Positions 1 to 9,175 of a stretch of DNA of 64,000 nt are shown piece after piece; the stretch's first letter is position 1; every line of letters begins with the position of its first letter. The stretch is from Pseudoxanthomonas sp. Root65 (GTDB lineage: Bacteria; Pseudomonadota; Gammaproteobacteria; Xanthomonadales; Xanthomonadaceae). The notes under the pieces are model-generated. The model was given only the letters and a program-made list of their open reading frames with translations. It had not been told where the DNA came from and ran no database searches. A program made the translations under genes and the position numbers. The stretch spans positions 1,205,501 to 1,269,500 of the forward strand of contig NZ_LMHA01000001.1 in NCBI RefSeq assembly GCF_001427635.1, given 5' to 3'.

Positions 1-1112
1 CCGCTGGCGCGGCCCGGGTCCAGTTCCACGATCCGGCGTGCGATGGCTTCGGCAGCATCGTCGTCGCCGGCAGCATCCAGCACCGACATCTGCGCTTCCA
101 GCGCGGGCACGTGCTGCGGCATCGCCGCCACCCAGCGTTCGACCACCGCGCGGGCTTCGGCGCTGCCGACAGCCTCGAACAGCAGGCGGGCCAGCCACAG
201 GTCGTGCGCGTCGGCGGTGGTGGCCAAGGCGGCGTCGAGCGTGTTGCGGGCGTCGTCCTGCGCACCCAGGCGGCGCCAGGCCTCGATGATGGCGAGCACG
301 GTGTCGCGGTCGCGCGGCTGGCCGGCCAGGGCGATGCGCAGGGCCGCCAGCGCTTCCTCGTTCTGGCCGGCGGCCAGGCGCAGATGGCCGATATAGCGGT
401 GCAGGGCCGGCGCGTTGTTGATCGCGACCAGCGGCACCAGCTCGTCTGCCGCGTCGGCGGGGCGGCCCTGCCGGCGGATCAGGTCGGCAATCAGGCTGCG
501 CAGGTTGTCCGAGCCGGGCACCTTCTCGATCACGCCGCGGAAGGCCTGCTCGGCGAATGCCCAGTGGCCCAGCGCCATGTGGATGAAGCCCAGCGCATAG
601 CGCAGCTGCACGTCGTCCGGCGCCTGCTGCAGCGCGGCCGAGACGATCTTCAGCGCATCGTTGGCGTTGCCCCGGCGCAGGGCGACCATGCCGTCGATGG
701 CGGCCAGCTGCGGATGGTCCGGCGCCACACGCCCGGCCAGGCGGCTGAGGCGCTCGGCTTCGTCCAGGTCGCCGCGGCCGAGCGCCAACTGGCCCTGGAT
801 CACGTACGCGGTGAACTGGTTGGGGTCCAGCACGGTGGCCTGGCTCAGCGCCGCCTGCGCGTCCTCGTTGCGGCGGCTGCCCACCAGCACGCCGGCGCGG
901 GCCAGGTGCAGGTCGGCGTTGTCCGGCGCCAGCGCGATGGCGCGGTCGATGGTCGCCAGCGCGGCCTCGGGCTGGCCGCCCTGCATCTGCGACGTGGACA
1001 GCCAGCGCAGCGCCTGTGGGTCGTCGGGGCGCTCGGCCACCAGGGCGTCGGCGGCGGTCAGGGCCTCGGCCACGGCGCCACGGCGCAGGGCGTCCAGAAT
1101 CGGGTCGTACAT
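1..1112 (-). CDS. Tetratricopeptide repeat protein (3' end outside window)
   Basis: The minus-strand frame starting MYDPILDALRRG at 1112 stays open to the window edge (370 codons seen). It reads as tandem 34-residue helical units with TPR spacing: alanine-rich helix pairs, LAPDNADLHLARAG-type turns and repeated ALA..A..LDP elements. No signal peptide or membrane segment is visible. Proteins of this kind in Xanthomonadaceae sometimes carry a C-terminal 2OG-Fe(II) oxygenase-like domain, but that part lies outside the window, so no enzymatic role can be claimed. It sits 50 bp downstream of the YheT-like hydrolase on the same strand and may be co-transcribed with it. Confidence 0.75.
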   Translation of the reverse strand, partial: MYDPILDALRRGAVAEALTAADALVAERPDDPQALRWLSTSQMQGGQPEAALATIDRAIALAPDNADLHLARAGVLVGSRRNEDAQAALSQATVLDPNQFTAYVIQGQLALGRGDLDEAERLSRLAGRVAPDHPQLAAIDGMVALRRGNANDALKIVSAALQQAPDDVQLRYALGFIHMALGHWAFAEQAFRGVIEKVPGSDNLRSLIADLIRRQGRPADAADELVPLVAINNAPALHRYIGHLRLAAGQNEEALAALRIALAGQPRDRDTVLAIIEAWRRLGAQDDARNTLDAALATTADAHDLWLARLLFEAVGSAEARAVVERWVAAMPQHVPALEAQMSVLDAAGDDDAAEAIARRIVELDPGRAS

Positions 1113-1162
1113 TGCGGTTACCAGCGTTCGGTCAAACGCCGATTGTAGCGGGGCTTACCGGC

Positions 1163-2155
1163 TCAGGCGGCGCCGCCGGCCAGCCGCTCGGCCACCCAGC
1201 GCTCGGCGTAACCGTCGCCGGCGGCGTTCTCGATGAAGGCGCAGTGGCCGCCCCATGGCGCGATCTCCAGCGTGGCCTGCGTCGGCAGCACCCAGTCGCG
1301 GAAGGTGTCGAAGGGAATGACCGGGTCGTCCTCGGCCATCAGGATGTGCGCCGGCACGGTCAGGCCGGCCAGCCGGTCGCCCGAGATCGCATAGCCGTCG
1401 AAGTACGCGTCCAGCGTGCCGAACGCGGTATGCCGCTGCACCAGCCAGTCGGTCAGCGCGCGGATGTCCAGCGCCAGCACGGTGTCGTCGAAGTCGTGCC
1501 GCTGTGGGAACAGGCGGCGCTTGCGCTCCAGCGAGCGGCGCCACTTGCGGGAGAAATACCAGTCATAGAACGGCAGGCCGCTCTCGATGCGGTCCATGGT
1601 GATGGCCGGGTCCAGCAGCGGGCAGACCGCCGCCACGTGCGCCAGCGCCAGCCCGGCCTGCGGCGCGCGCAGCGCCAGCCGCAGCGCGAAGTTGCCGCCC
1701 AGCGAATACCCCGCCACCCGCATCGGCGCCTCGCCGGCGAACCGCCGCGACACGTCGAGGGCCGCGTGCACCACTTCGTCGAGCCGGTTGGAGTGGAACA
1801 GGTCCTCGTTGAGGTGATGGGTGTCGCCGTGGTCGCGGAAATTCAGCCGGAACACGTCGAAGCCGCGCGTGAGCAGTTGCGCGGCGGTCAGCCGCATGTA
1901 GTTGGAATCGGCACTGCCTTCCCAGCCGTGCAGCAGCATCACCAGCCCGCGCGCATCGCGGCCGGGCACCTGGCTGTGGAAGCCCTGCAGGCGCACGCCA
2001 TCGCCGCCGTCCACGATGTGCTCCAGCGTCACCGCGCCGCTGCCCGCCAGCGCGCGCAGCGCACGCCGGCGGCGCAGCGCACTGGACCCCAGCACCGATT
2101 GCAGGTGGGGGTTGCGAAGCCAGCGCGGGGGTCGGAAATCGGCGGCAGTGATCAT
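1163..2155 (-). CDS. Alpha/beta hydrolase, YheT family
   Basis: A 330-residue cytoplasmic hydrolase. The N-terminal FRPPRWLRNPHLQS block is typical of the YheT/ABHD1-3 family. Visible features are an oxyanion-region HGWEGS near residue 76, the nucleophile elbow GYSLGG with Ser151, an acid in AEDDP near residue 276, and the catalytic His in WGGHCAF near residue 304. The family is thought to be esterases or lipases of unknown physiological substrate. The frame extends 20 codons upstream to 2215, but the family N-terminus begins at the ATG at 2155. It is followed by the TPR gene and preceded by an acyltransferase, which loosely suggests a lipid context. Confidence 0.85.
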   Translation of the reverse strand: MITAADFRPPRWLRNPHLQSVLGSSALRRRRALRALAGSGAVTLEHIVDGGDGVRLQGFHSQVPGRDARGLVMLLHGWEGSADSNYMRLTAAQLLTRGFDVFRLNFRDHGDTHHLNEDLFHSNRLDEVVHAALDVSRRFAGEAPMRVAGYSLGGNFALRLALRAPQAGLALAHVAAVCPLLDPAITMDRIESGLPFYDWYFSRKWRRSLERKRRLFPQRHDFDDTVLALDIRALTDWLVQRHTAFGTLDAYFDGYAISGDRLAGLTVPAHILMAEDDPVIPFDTFRDWVLPTQATLEIAPWGGHCAFIENAAGDGYAERWVAERLAGGAA

Positions 2156-2243
2156 GGGGTCATCGCGGCAGCGTCGGCACGAGGGTGGCACCGGCGGGCC
2201 GAGTATTCCCTCCAATACGTCGCAAGGCCGTCATGCCGGCCGC

Positions 2244-3041
2244 TCAGGCATCGGCCATCGCCTGCACGATGCGTTCGCGCGACAGCTCGGCGATGCGCCG
2301 GCGGCCTTCGACGTCGGCCACGCGGATCGGTTCCAGGAAACAGATGTCGGCCGTGCGCGCCGGTTCGCCGAGCAGGCGCATGAAGTTGGCGAAGAAGCTT
2401 TCCTTCGGCCCGAACGCCACCACCGGCTGCGCGCTGCCCTTCGCGCCGTAGCGCAGCGCCACCGGCTGCACCGGCACGCCGGCTTCGACCGCAGCCAGGA
2501 AGATGCGCGCATGGAACGGCCCGACCGCATGGCCGTCGCGGGTCCGGCCCTCCGGGAACACGCCGACCGAGCGGCCCTCGCGCAGGCGCCGCATCATCGC
2601 CTGCAGCACGCCGCCCAGCGATTCCTGGCTGCCGCGCTGGTGGAAGATGGTCTGCCCCTGCGCCGCCAGCCAGCCCACCACCGGCCAGCCGCGGATCTCC
2701 TGCTTGGCCACGAAGCCCATCATGCGCTGGCTGTGCAGCGCCTCGATGTCGATCCAGCTCACGTGGTTGGCCACGAACATCGTGGCGCCCGGCAGCGGCG
2801 TGCCCACCCGGCGCAGGCGGAAGCCGAAGATGCGCATCAGCCCGCTGGACCACCGGCGCACGGCCACGTCGCCCAGGCTTTCGTCGCCCACGCGCATCCA
2901 CACCAGCAGCGGCGACAGGCACAGCAGGGTGATCGGCAGGAAGAGCAGCAGGTGGATGAGCAGCAACGGCACGCGGTACGCGTAGCGGAATACCCGCGCC
3001 ACGCCGCTGCCGCCAGCAACATGAACAGGGGGCGGCGTCAT
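2244..3041 (-). CDS. Lysophospholipid acyltransferase family protein (PlsC-like)
   Basis: A 265-residue membrane-bound acyltransferase. A hydrophobic segment at about residues 24-50 is followed by the H(X)4D catalytic box in NHVSWID (His93, Asp98) and the glycerophosphate-binding FPEGRTRDG near 162-170. Together these define the 1-acylglycerol-3-phosphate acyltransferase superfamily, which transfers an acyl chain to a lysophospholipid at the inner membrane. Whether it is the main PlsC or an accessory (for example ornithine-lipid or hopanoid-related) enzyme cannot be told. The start at 3041 is preferred over upstream codons because those read through the intergenic GAGTGAG hairpin. Confidence 0.88.
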   Translation of the reverse strand: MTPPPVHVAGGSGVARVFRYAYRVPLLLIHLLLFLPITLLCLSPLLVWMRVGDESLGDVAVRRWSSGLMRIFGFRLRRVGTPLPGATMFVANHVSWIDIEALHSQRMMGFVAKQEIRGWPVVGWLAAQGQTIFHQRGSQESLGGVLQAMMRRLREGRSVGVFPEGRTRDGHAVGPFHARIFLAAVEAGVPVQPVALRYGAKGSAQPVVAFGPKESFFANFMRLLGEPARTADICFLEPIRVADVEGRRRIAELSRERIVQAMADA

Positions 3042-3055
3042 GCCATCAAGATAAC

Positions 3056-3136
<81 letters not shown>

Positions 3137-3559
3137 CTAGCTCCTGGGTACGACGGCCAGGGTCAGTCGCGACACGCAGACCAGCTTGCCGTCGTCGTTC
3201 TCGATGCGGATCTCCCACAGCTGCGTGCTGCGGCCCACGTGCAGCGCCCGCGCCGTGCCGGTGACCACGCCACCGCGCATCGCGCGCACGTGGTTGGCGT
3301 TGATCTCCAGGCCCACCACCATCTCCTTCGTGATGTCCACGCACAGGTTGCCGGCCACGCTGCCCAGCGTCTCGGCCAGCGCCACCGATGCGCCGCCGTG
3401 CAGGATCCCGTACGGCTGCACGGTGCGCACATCCACCGGCATGGTGCCGCGCAGCCAGTCGTCCCCGGCCTCGGTCATGACGATGCCGAGGTGGGACACC
3501 AGCGTGTCGGCGGCGTGGGCGTTGATGGCGGCGAGATCGACGGGAGCGCGGAAGGCCAT
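3137..3559 (-). CDS. Hotdog-fold acyl-CoA thioesterase (PaaI/YdiI type)
   Basis: A 140-residue single-domain hotdog protein. HGGASVALAETLGSVAG near residues 54-70 is the PaaI/YdiI active-site helix, where the Glu in ALAE acts as catalytic carboxylate and the HGG forms the oxyanion site. YdiI relatives hydrolyse 1,4-dihydroxy-2-naphthoyl-CoA or aromatic acyl-CoAs. Which substrate is used here cannot be decided from sequence. The gene is bracketed on both sides by GAGTGAG hairpins, so it is probably a short transcriptional unit of its own. Confidence 0.87.
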   Translation of the reverse strand: MAFRAPVDLAAINAHAADTLVSHLGIVMTEAGDDWLRGTMPVDVRTVQPYGILHGGASVALAETLGSVAGNLCVDITKEMVVGLEINANHVRAMRGGVVTGTARALHVGRSTQLWEIRIENDDGKLVCVSRLTLAVVPRS

Positions 3560-3570
3560 GGCGGTTCTCT

Positions 3571-3660
<90 letters not shown>

Positions 3661-5637
3661 TTACAGAATCGGTACGAGCCCCGCGCCGAACGCGGTCAGC
3701 ACGCGCGTGTACAGCCACTTCGGCCCGACGTTGACCTCGGGGAAGTCGCCGACCGCCACGTAGCAGCGATGGAACGCGGGGTCCTTCGGGCCCACCGGCA
3801 GCGGGCAGTCGGGACCGGGCCGGAACTCGTAACTGGTGGCGTAGCGCCACGGCCAGATGTCGAAGATCGGCAATGCCTCGGACACCTTGCCCAGGCTGTA
3901 GTCCAGACCGGAGAACACCGGCGGCTTGGCGCGCGGCGCGATCACCCAGGCGTTTTCCGGCGCCATGTCGCGGCGGATGCTGCCGGCCAGCGCCTGTGCG
4001 AACACGGGATCCTCGATCACCACCGCCGCCTCGGTGTTGTAGTTCTCCGAGCGCGGGTCGAAGTTGTGGGTGCCGATCACCGCGATCCGGCCATCGATCA
4101 CCATCGACTTCGCATGCAAGCCCATGCGCACGCCGGCGCGCTTCAGCGGCAACGGCTCGGCCGCCGCGCCGCTGCTGAAGAACGACGGTCGCGATTCGGT
4201 ACGCTGCAGGCGACGCGTGGTCTCGCCGCCGCCGGTGCCGGAGGACCCGCCGGAAGACGGTCCGATCGAGCCCGACGGACCGCGGAGACCGCCACTGCCG
4301 CCGCGCCCGCCATCACCGGGCGACGCCACCGGCGGGCCTTCCGGCATCAGCGCGGCGTAATCGACCGGTGCGTCCTCCGGGAACGGCTTGTACTCGTGGA
4401 TCCGGAAGCCGAACTCGCGCAGGTAGCGGCGCTTGTACTTGAACGACATCGAATAAACGATCGGGTTGTCGGTCGCGGCCAGGCTGTTGGTCGACACGAT
4501 CACCTGCGGCGGCGGCTGGCGCTGGCGCATGTCGCGGAACATCGCCTGCGCCTGCTTCGACATGACCAGGTACGGCGTCTGCAGCAGCACTTCGTCCCGG
4601 GCGCTTCGGATCAGCGCCTCCAGCTCCGGCGCCGCCGGCGCATCGTCTTCGCGCCGCTCGCGCCGGTGCTTCTGCGGCAGGTCGGCGATGTAGCGCACCG
4701 CCCCGAGCGCGAACGCCGGTTCGACGAAGCGCGTCCGCATCACCTCGGGATCGCCCGCCTCCACGCGCGCCGCCTGCACCCGCTCGGGCCGCAGGTAGCG
4801 CGGCACCGGCATCGCCGGCACGCCGGTCTTCAACAGCGTCCGGCCGACATCGTTCAGGCGTTCGGCCGGCACGCTGCGCCGCGCATCCCAGAACGCCTGG
4901 AAATTCACCGCCATCGCCGCCGCTTCCGGCCCGGCGACCAGCACGTCGCGGTCGCGGAAGTTGTACTCCGCGTCCCAGTCGAAATAGTCGTCCTGGTAGT
5001 TGCGCCCGCCGCTGATGCCGATGCGGTCGTCCACCAGCAGCAACTTGGTGTGCATGCGCTGGTTGAAGCGGCGGAAGCAACACAGCACGCTGCCCGCGTA
5101 GTCGAAGTAGTTCAGCTTGGCCTTGCCGAAGCTGGGGTTGTAGATGCGGATGGAAAAGTTGCGGTGCGATCCGGACAGCGCGGCCAGGATCTCCAGGTCG
5201 GCGATCGCCGACAGCTGGTCGATCAGCACGCGCACCTGCACGCCGCGCCGCGCCGCCGCCAGCAGTTCGTCCAGCACCAGCCGCGCACTGTCGTCCTTGT
5301 CGAAGATGTAGGTCTGCAGGTCGATGCGCTGGCGCGCGCTGCGGATCAGGTTCAGGCGCGCCAGCAGCGCGTCCGAGCCCTGGTCCAGGATCACCGCGTA
5401 GTGGCGCGGCGCCGTGGGCGTGGAGCTGGCCTCGGCCTGGCCGGCCAGGTCGTACAGCGGCGACGGCAGCGCGCAGGCATCGGCCTGCGTGCACTCCACC
5501 ACGGTGGAGCGGGCGGCGGCGGCGATGCCGGCGGCGCGCTCGCGCTGGCGGTCGGACAGGCTGGCGCAGGCCGTGCCCAGCAGCGCAAGGCAGAGCACCA
5601 CGCAGCGCGCGGCCAGCTTGGGGAAATCGGGCTTCAC
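3661..5637 (-). CDS. Phospholipase D family lipoprotein (cardiolipin synthase-like)
   Basis: A 658-residue protein with a lipoprotein signal (LALLGTAC) and two HKD motifs: HTKLLLVDDRIGISGG in the first half and HAKSMVIDGRIAVIG in the second. This double-HKD layout is that of cardiolipin synthase/PLD transphosphatidylases. A C-terminal region of about 150 residues follows the second motif. Between the two motifs lies an unusual Gly/Ser/Pro-rich stretch of about 45 residues. The GTG start at 5637 is chosen because it overlaps the TGA of the yceI-like gene (GTGA) and gives the signal sequence at once. The longer frame to 5781 would have no signal. Likely translationally coupled to the two upstream genes. 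Confidence 0.88.
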   Translation of the reverse strand: MKPDFPKLAARCVVLCLALLGTACASLSDRQRERAAGIAAAARSTVVECTQADACALPSPLYDLAGQAEASSTPTAPRHYAVILDQGSDALLARLNLIRSARQRIDLQTYIFDKDDSARLVLDELLAAARRGVQVRVLIDQLSAIADLEILAALSGSHRNFSIRIYNPSFGKAKLNYFDYAGSVLCCFRRFNQRMHTKLLLVDDRIGISGGRNYQDDYFDWDAEYNFRDRDVLVAGPEAAAMAVNFQAFWDARRSVPAERLNDVGRTLLKTGVPAMPVPRYLRPERVQAARVEAGDPEVMRTRFVEPAFALGAVRYIADLPQKHRRERREDDAPAAPELEALIRSARDEVLLQTPYLVMSKQAQAMFRDMRQRQPPPQVIVSTNSLAATDNPIVYSMSFKYKRRYLREFGFRIHEYKPFPEDAPVDYAALMPEGPPVASPGDGGRGGSGGLRGPSGSIGPSSGGSSGTGGGETTRRLQRTESRPSFFSSGAAAEPLPLKRAGVRMGLHAKSMVIDGRIAVIGTHNFDPRSENYNTEAAVVIEDPVFAQALAGSIRRDMAPENAWVIAPRAKPPVFSGLDYSLGKVSEALPIFDIWPWRYATSYEFRPGPDCPLPVGPKDPAFHRCYVAVGDFPEVNVGPKWLYTRVLTAFGAGLVPIL

Positions 5638-6218
5638 GGGGTCTTGGCGCTCCGGACGCGTGCACGCAGCACGAAGACCACGCGGTCGCTGACGGCCAGC
5701 ATCCAGTCGTCCATGTCGTAGTCGCTGCGGCGCACCGCGCCGGTGGCCACCACGTCGCAGCCGATCGCGGGCAGCGAACATTCCGCCGGCGCCACCTGCA
5801 GGCTGCGCGGCCGGCTGATGCCCTTGATGCTCAGGTCGCCCTCCAGCGTGCCGCCGTCGTACAGCAGCATCGGGTCATAGGGTTTGGAGGTAAAGGTGAC
5901 CACCGGATAGCGGTCGGCGTCGAAGAACTGCCCACCGCGCGCCCACTCGCTGTAGCGCGGGTGCCCGTCGATCTCCACCTCGCGCGTGTACATGCGCAGG
6001 CGCACCTGCTGGCGGCCATCGGGCAGGTGCTCCACCGAGCCTTCGTAGCGCGGGAACAGGCCATCCAGTACCTGGCCCCAGCGCGTGCGCAGCTCGAATC
6101 CCAGCCGCGTGTGCGCGGGATCGAAATCGTTGCGTCCGTCCGCCAGGGCCGGCGCCGCCAGCAGCGCGCCCACCCCCAGCACGGCAAGCCGCACCACGCC
6201 GGGGAAGAACGGCGTCAT
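5634..6218 (-). CDS. YceI family periplasmic protein
   Basis: A 194-residue exported protein with a Sec signal (MTPFFPGVVRLAVLGVGALL, cleavage near ALA-DG). The mature part matches the YceI lipocalin-like fold: an FDPAHTRLGFEL opening, YPVVTFTSKPYD, and GTLEGDLSIKGISRP in the middle. YceI proteins bind polyisoprenoid or amphiphilic ligands in the periplasm. The relative here is short on direct functional evidence. The ATG at 6218 overlaps the stop of sixA (ATGA), so the three genes sixA, this one and the PLD-like gene form one coupled unit. Confidence 0.8.
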   Translation of the reverse strand: MTPFFPGVVRLAVLGVGALLAAPALADGRNDFDPAHTRLGFELRTRWGQVLDGLFPRYEGSVEHLPDGRQQVRLRMYTREVEIDGHPRYSEWARGGQFFDADRYPVVTFTSKPYDPMLLYDGGTLEGDLSIKGISRPRSLQVAPAECSLPAIGCDVVATGAVRRSDYDMDDWMLAVSDRVVFVLRARVRSAKTP

Positions 6219-6691
6219 GGCCACCAGAAGGCGGAGAGCTGCGCCACTCCCGGCTCGATCGCCGCGTCCACCGGCAGCGTCAGCACCACCACGCCGGCCG
6301 GCGGCATGCCGCGGTACTCGCTGGTCACACCGGAATACATCAGCGCCGCCAGCTGCTCGAAGCCCGGGTTGTGCCCCACCATCAGCAGACGCTCGGCCTC
6401 GCGGTGCTGGTCGGCCAGGTCGGCCAGCGTGCCGGGCGTGGCTTCGTAGATGCGCTCTTCCAGCCGCTGCTCCACGTAGCCCACGGCGCCCAGCACCGCC
6501 TCCAGGGTTTCGCGGGCACGGCGCGCGGGCGAGCACAGCACCCGATCCGGCACCAGGCCCTTGTCCAGCAGCCAGCGTGCGGCGGCTTCCGCCTCGGCCA
6601 GGCCTTGCGGCGACAGGGGACGGTCCAGGTCCGACTGCCCCGGGGTGACGGGCTCGGCATGGGCATGGCGCAGCAGGATCAGTTCACGCAT
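6215..6691 (-). CDS. sixA: Histidine phosphatase SixA family
   Basis: A 158-residue protein starting MRELILLRHAHAE: the RHA motif places the phosphorylated His at position 9. DRPLSPQG and SPARRARET follow, and the second catalytic His is in VGHNPG near residue 107. Length and motif set match SixA, a phosphohistidine phosphatase reported to act on Hpt domains such as ArcB. In lineages without ArcB the substrate may be the nitrogen PTS NPr. It heads the minus-strand unit with the yceI-like and PLD-like genes. Confidence 0.85.
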   Translation of the reverse strand: MRELILLRHAHAEPVTPGQSDLDRPLSPQGLAEAEAAARWLLDKGLVPDRVLCSPARRARETLEAVLGAVGYVEQRLEERIYEATPGTLADLADQHREAERLLMVGHNPGFEQLAALMYSGVTSEYRGMPPAGVVVLTLPVDAAIEPGVAQLSAFWWP

Positions 6692-6712
6692 GGGACAACG
6701 ACTCCTTAGGCC

Positions 6713-7345
6713 TCAGGCCTTCTTGATCCATTTCAGCAACGGTTCCCAGTCGGCCTGGTGCTCGCGCACCTGGGCCGAGCGGTAATCGAACAGGCTGCGG
6801 CCCAGGCCGGCCATCACCACATAGGCCTGGGTGTCGCGCAGCTGGGTGATGACCGGGTAGGGCCAGGTATTCAGCATCTCCACCGCCTGCTGCGAGGCGT
6901 TGGTCCACGGCTTGCTGCGATTGACCACCAGCCCCACCGGCAGCTTGCGCTTGTGCACGCGCGGCACCTTGGCCATGGTGTTGAGGAAGCCGACCGTGGC
7001 CTCGATGTCCAGCGCCGACGGCAGCACCGGCACCACCACCGCGTCGGCCTGTTCCAGGAAGCTCTCCAGGTCGTCGGCCATGGCGCCGGCCGGGGCATCG
7101 ATCACCACGCGCTCGGCGTCTTCCGGCAGCCAGGCCTTCCAGGCGCGCTTGCCGCTGGCGTCGATCGGCAGCACGGCGGTTTCCAGTTCCGCCCGGCGCT
7201 CGGCCCAGCGGGTGGAGGAATGCTGGGGATCCACGTCCACCAGCACGGTACGTTTGCCATCCAGTGCGAAATACGCCGCCAGATTGGTCGCCAGGGTGGT
7301 CTTGCCCGCGCCGCCCTTGGAGCTGGCGACCAGAATCGTCTTCAT
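6713..7345 (-). CDS. ParA family ATPase
   Basis: A 210-residue deviant Walker-A ATPase. [10 protein letters not shown] at residues 10-19 carries the signature lysine. VDVDPQHSS is the A' motif and VVIDAPAG the Walker B. No N-terminal DNA-binding domain is present and no parB follows, so it belongs with the short orphan ParA/MinD-like proteins that position cargo other than chromosomes. Its start region is divergent from a Ycf46-like AAA ATPase across a gap holding a GGGGAAT hairpin. Confidence 0.85.
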   Translation of the reverse strand: MKTILVASSKGGAGKTTLATNLAAYFALDGKRTVLVDVDPQHSSTRWAERRAELETAVLPIDASGKRAWKAWLPEDAERVVIDAPAGAMADDLESFLEQADAVVVPVLPSALDIEATVGFLNTMAKVPRVHKRKLPVGLVVNRSKPWTNASQQAVEMLNTWPYPVITQLRDTQAYVVMAGLGRSLFDYRSAQVREHQADWEPLLKWIKKA

Positions 7346-7403
7346 GCGCGCACCTCGTTGCTGGAGAACCCGGAGGGTACACCGGGGGCGGTGAAGCGGA
7401 AAC

Positions 7404-7569
7404 CGGGAATGGGGAATGGGGAATAGGGAATGAATTGTTCAGGGGCCGGTAGCTGCGTGGACCTGCCGATTAGGTCGCCCGATGAGCGTCGTTCGTCCTG
7501 GCACGTGCTCGCTCCCGCTGAGGCCACGATCCCCGTTTCCCCATTCCCCATTCCCCATTCCCCATTCCC
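7404..7569. repeat. Inverted GGGGAAT heptamer arrays
   Basis: Four GGGGAAT-type heptamers at 7404-7431 face about four complementary ATTCCCC heptamers at 7537-7569, separated by about 105 bp of unique sequence. The whole lies in the divergent promoter region between the parA-like gene and the AAA ATPase. The heptamer design mirrors the GAGTGAG hairpins elsewhere in the window. Confidence 0.8.
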
Positions 7570-7609
7570 GCCCCTGCTATCTTTCCCGTCCCCACGGACC
7601 GGATGCCCC

Positions 7610-9109
7610 ATGAACGAGCTGCAGGACCTCACCGCGCTGATCCGCGCCAACACCCCGCTGATCGTCATCGAGACCCAGGACGAGGGCCGTGTGGTGGAGC
7701 TGTTCCGACAGGCCCTGGGCCAGGTGTGGCGGGCGCTGTTCCGCTGGAGCATCACCGAGGGCCTGCGCCGGCTGGACATGGACCGCGAGGACGACGCCGT
7801 CGGCCCGCCCGACGCCAGCGCCGCCCTGCAGGCCATCAAGCAGGCCGAGCAGCGCGGCATCTACCTGCTGCTCGACTTCCACCCCTACCTGGGCTACGCC
7901 AGCAGCCAGCGCCAGCTGCGCGACATTCTGCAGCGCCGCCACAGCCTGCCGCACGTGGTGGTGCTGGTCGGGGCGAAGATCGAACTGCCGGCCGAACTGG
8001 ACGCCCTCGCCGTGCGCTTCAACCCGCGCCTGCCCGACGGCGCCGCGCTGCTGAAGATGGTGCGCGAAGAGGCCGAACATTACGCCCGCGAGCACGGCGG
8101 CCGCCGCATGGAAGCCGACGGCGAGGCAGTCAAGCAGATCGTGCGCAACCTGCAGGGCCTGAGCCTGGTCGACGCGCGCCGCATCGCCCGCCAGCTGATC
8201 TTCGCCGACGGCGCGCTGACCGCCAGTGACCTGCCGGCGCTGAACAAGCTGAAGTTCGAGCTGCTCAACCGCAGCGGCCACCTGCATTACGAATACGACA
8301 CCGCGAAGTTCGCCGACGTCGCCGGCGCCTCACGCCTCAAGCGCTGGATCGAGCAGCGCCGCGCGGTGTTCGTCTCCGGCAATCCGCCACCCGGCCTGGA
8401 CCTGCCCAAGGGTGTGCTGCTGCTCGGCGTGCAGGGCTGCGGCAAGTCGATGCTGGCCAAGGCCACCGCCGCCGGCTTCGGCGTGCCGCTGCTGCGGCTG
8501 GACTTCGGCACGCTGTACGACAAGTACCATGGCGAAACCGAGAAGAACCTGCGCGCCGCGCTGGCCTCGGCCGAACAGCTGGCGCCGTGCGTGCTGTGGA
8601 TCGACGAGATCGAGAAAGGCCTGGCCAGCGGCGGCAGCGAGGACGGCGGCGTGTCGCGCCGCGTGCTCGGCTACCTGCTCACCTGGATGGCCGAGCGCAA
8701 GGCCGGTGCCAGCAGTGGACAAGTGTTCCTGGTCGCCACCGCCAACCAGGTGCAGGACCTGCCGCCGGAACTGCTGCGCAAGGGCCGCTTCGACGAGATC
8801 TTCTTCGTCGACCTGCCCTCGCCCGACGCCCGCGTCGAGGTGCTGCGCGTCCACTTGTCGCGCCGACAGTTGGACCCGGACGCCTTCAACCTGCCCGCAC
8901 TGGCCGCCGCGGCCAACGGCTTCTCCGGCGCCGAATTGGAACAGGCCATCGTCTCGGCCCTGTACGCCGCCCACGCCGAACAGAAACCGCTCGACACCGA
9001 CCTGGTCATGCACGAGATCCGCACCACCCGCCCCCTGTCCGTGCTGATGGCCGAACAGGTGCAAGCCCTGCGCGACTGGGCGCAGGAGCGCACCGTACCC
9101 GCCGACTAA
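7610..9109 (+). CDS. AAA family ATPase, Ycf46-like
   Basis: A 499-residue protein with an N-terminal alpha/beta domain (MNELQDLTALIRANTPLIVI) and a C-terminal AAA module. The Walker A is GVQGCGKSMLAKA near residue 270 and the Walker B is CVLWIDEIEKG near residue 329. A sensor region (FLVATANQ) and an arginine-finger-like stretch (RKGRFDEIFFVD) follow. This layout matches the Ycf46 family of cyanobacteria, plastids and proteobacteria, whose role is not well established. The ATG at 7610 is used because the upstream extension reads through the GGGGAAT repeats. Confidence 0.85.
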   Translation: MNELQDLTALIRANTPLIVIETQDEGRVVELFRQALGQVWRALFRWSITEGLRRLDMDREDDAVGPPDASAALQAIKQAEQRGIYLLLDFHPYLGYASSQRQLRDILQRRHSLPHVVVLVGAKIELPAELDALAVRFNPRLPDGAALLKMVREEAEHYAREHGGRRMEADGEAVKQIVRNLQGLSLVDARRIARQLIFADGALTASDLPALNKLKFELLNRSGHLHYEYDTAKFADVAGASRLKRWIEQRRAVFVSGNPPPGLDLPKGVLLLGVQGCGKSMLAKATAAGFGVPLLRLDFGTLYDKYHGETEKNLRAALASAEQLAPCVLWIDEIEKGLASGGSEDGGVSRRVLGYLLTWMAERKAGASSGQVFLVATANQVQDLPPELLRKGRFDEIFFVDLPSPDARVEVLRVHLSRRQLDPDAFNLPALAAAANGFSGAELEQAIVSALYAAHAEQKPLDTDLVMHEIRTTRPLSVLMAEQVQALRDWAQERTVPAD

Positions 9110-9136
9110 GGCCAGCGGCCCCTCCCCATCCCTGGT

Positions 9137-9158
9137 GTGGGAGCGACGTAAGTCGCGA
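9137..9158 (+). repeat. Single REP unit
   Basis: One copy of the GTGGGAGCGACGTAAGTCGC element: a GTGG head followed by a GCGAC/GTCGC stem with a four-base loop. It lies in the convergent gap after the AAA ATPase gene. Confidence 0.8.
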
Positions 9159-9175
9159 GCTTTTGACGTCGCGGT

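Noticed and set aside
111..1148. Long plus-strand open frame at the left edge
   Set aside because: It is the complement of the minus-strand TPR gene, whose translation shows clear helical repeats.
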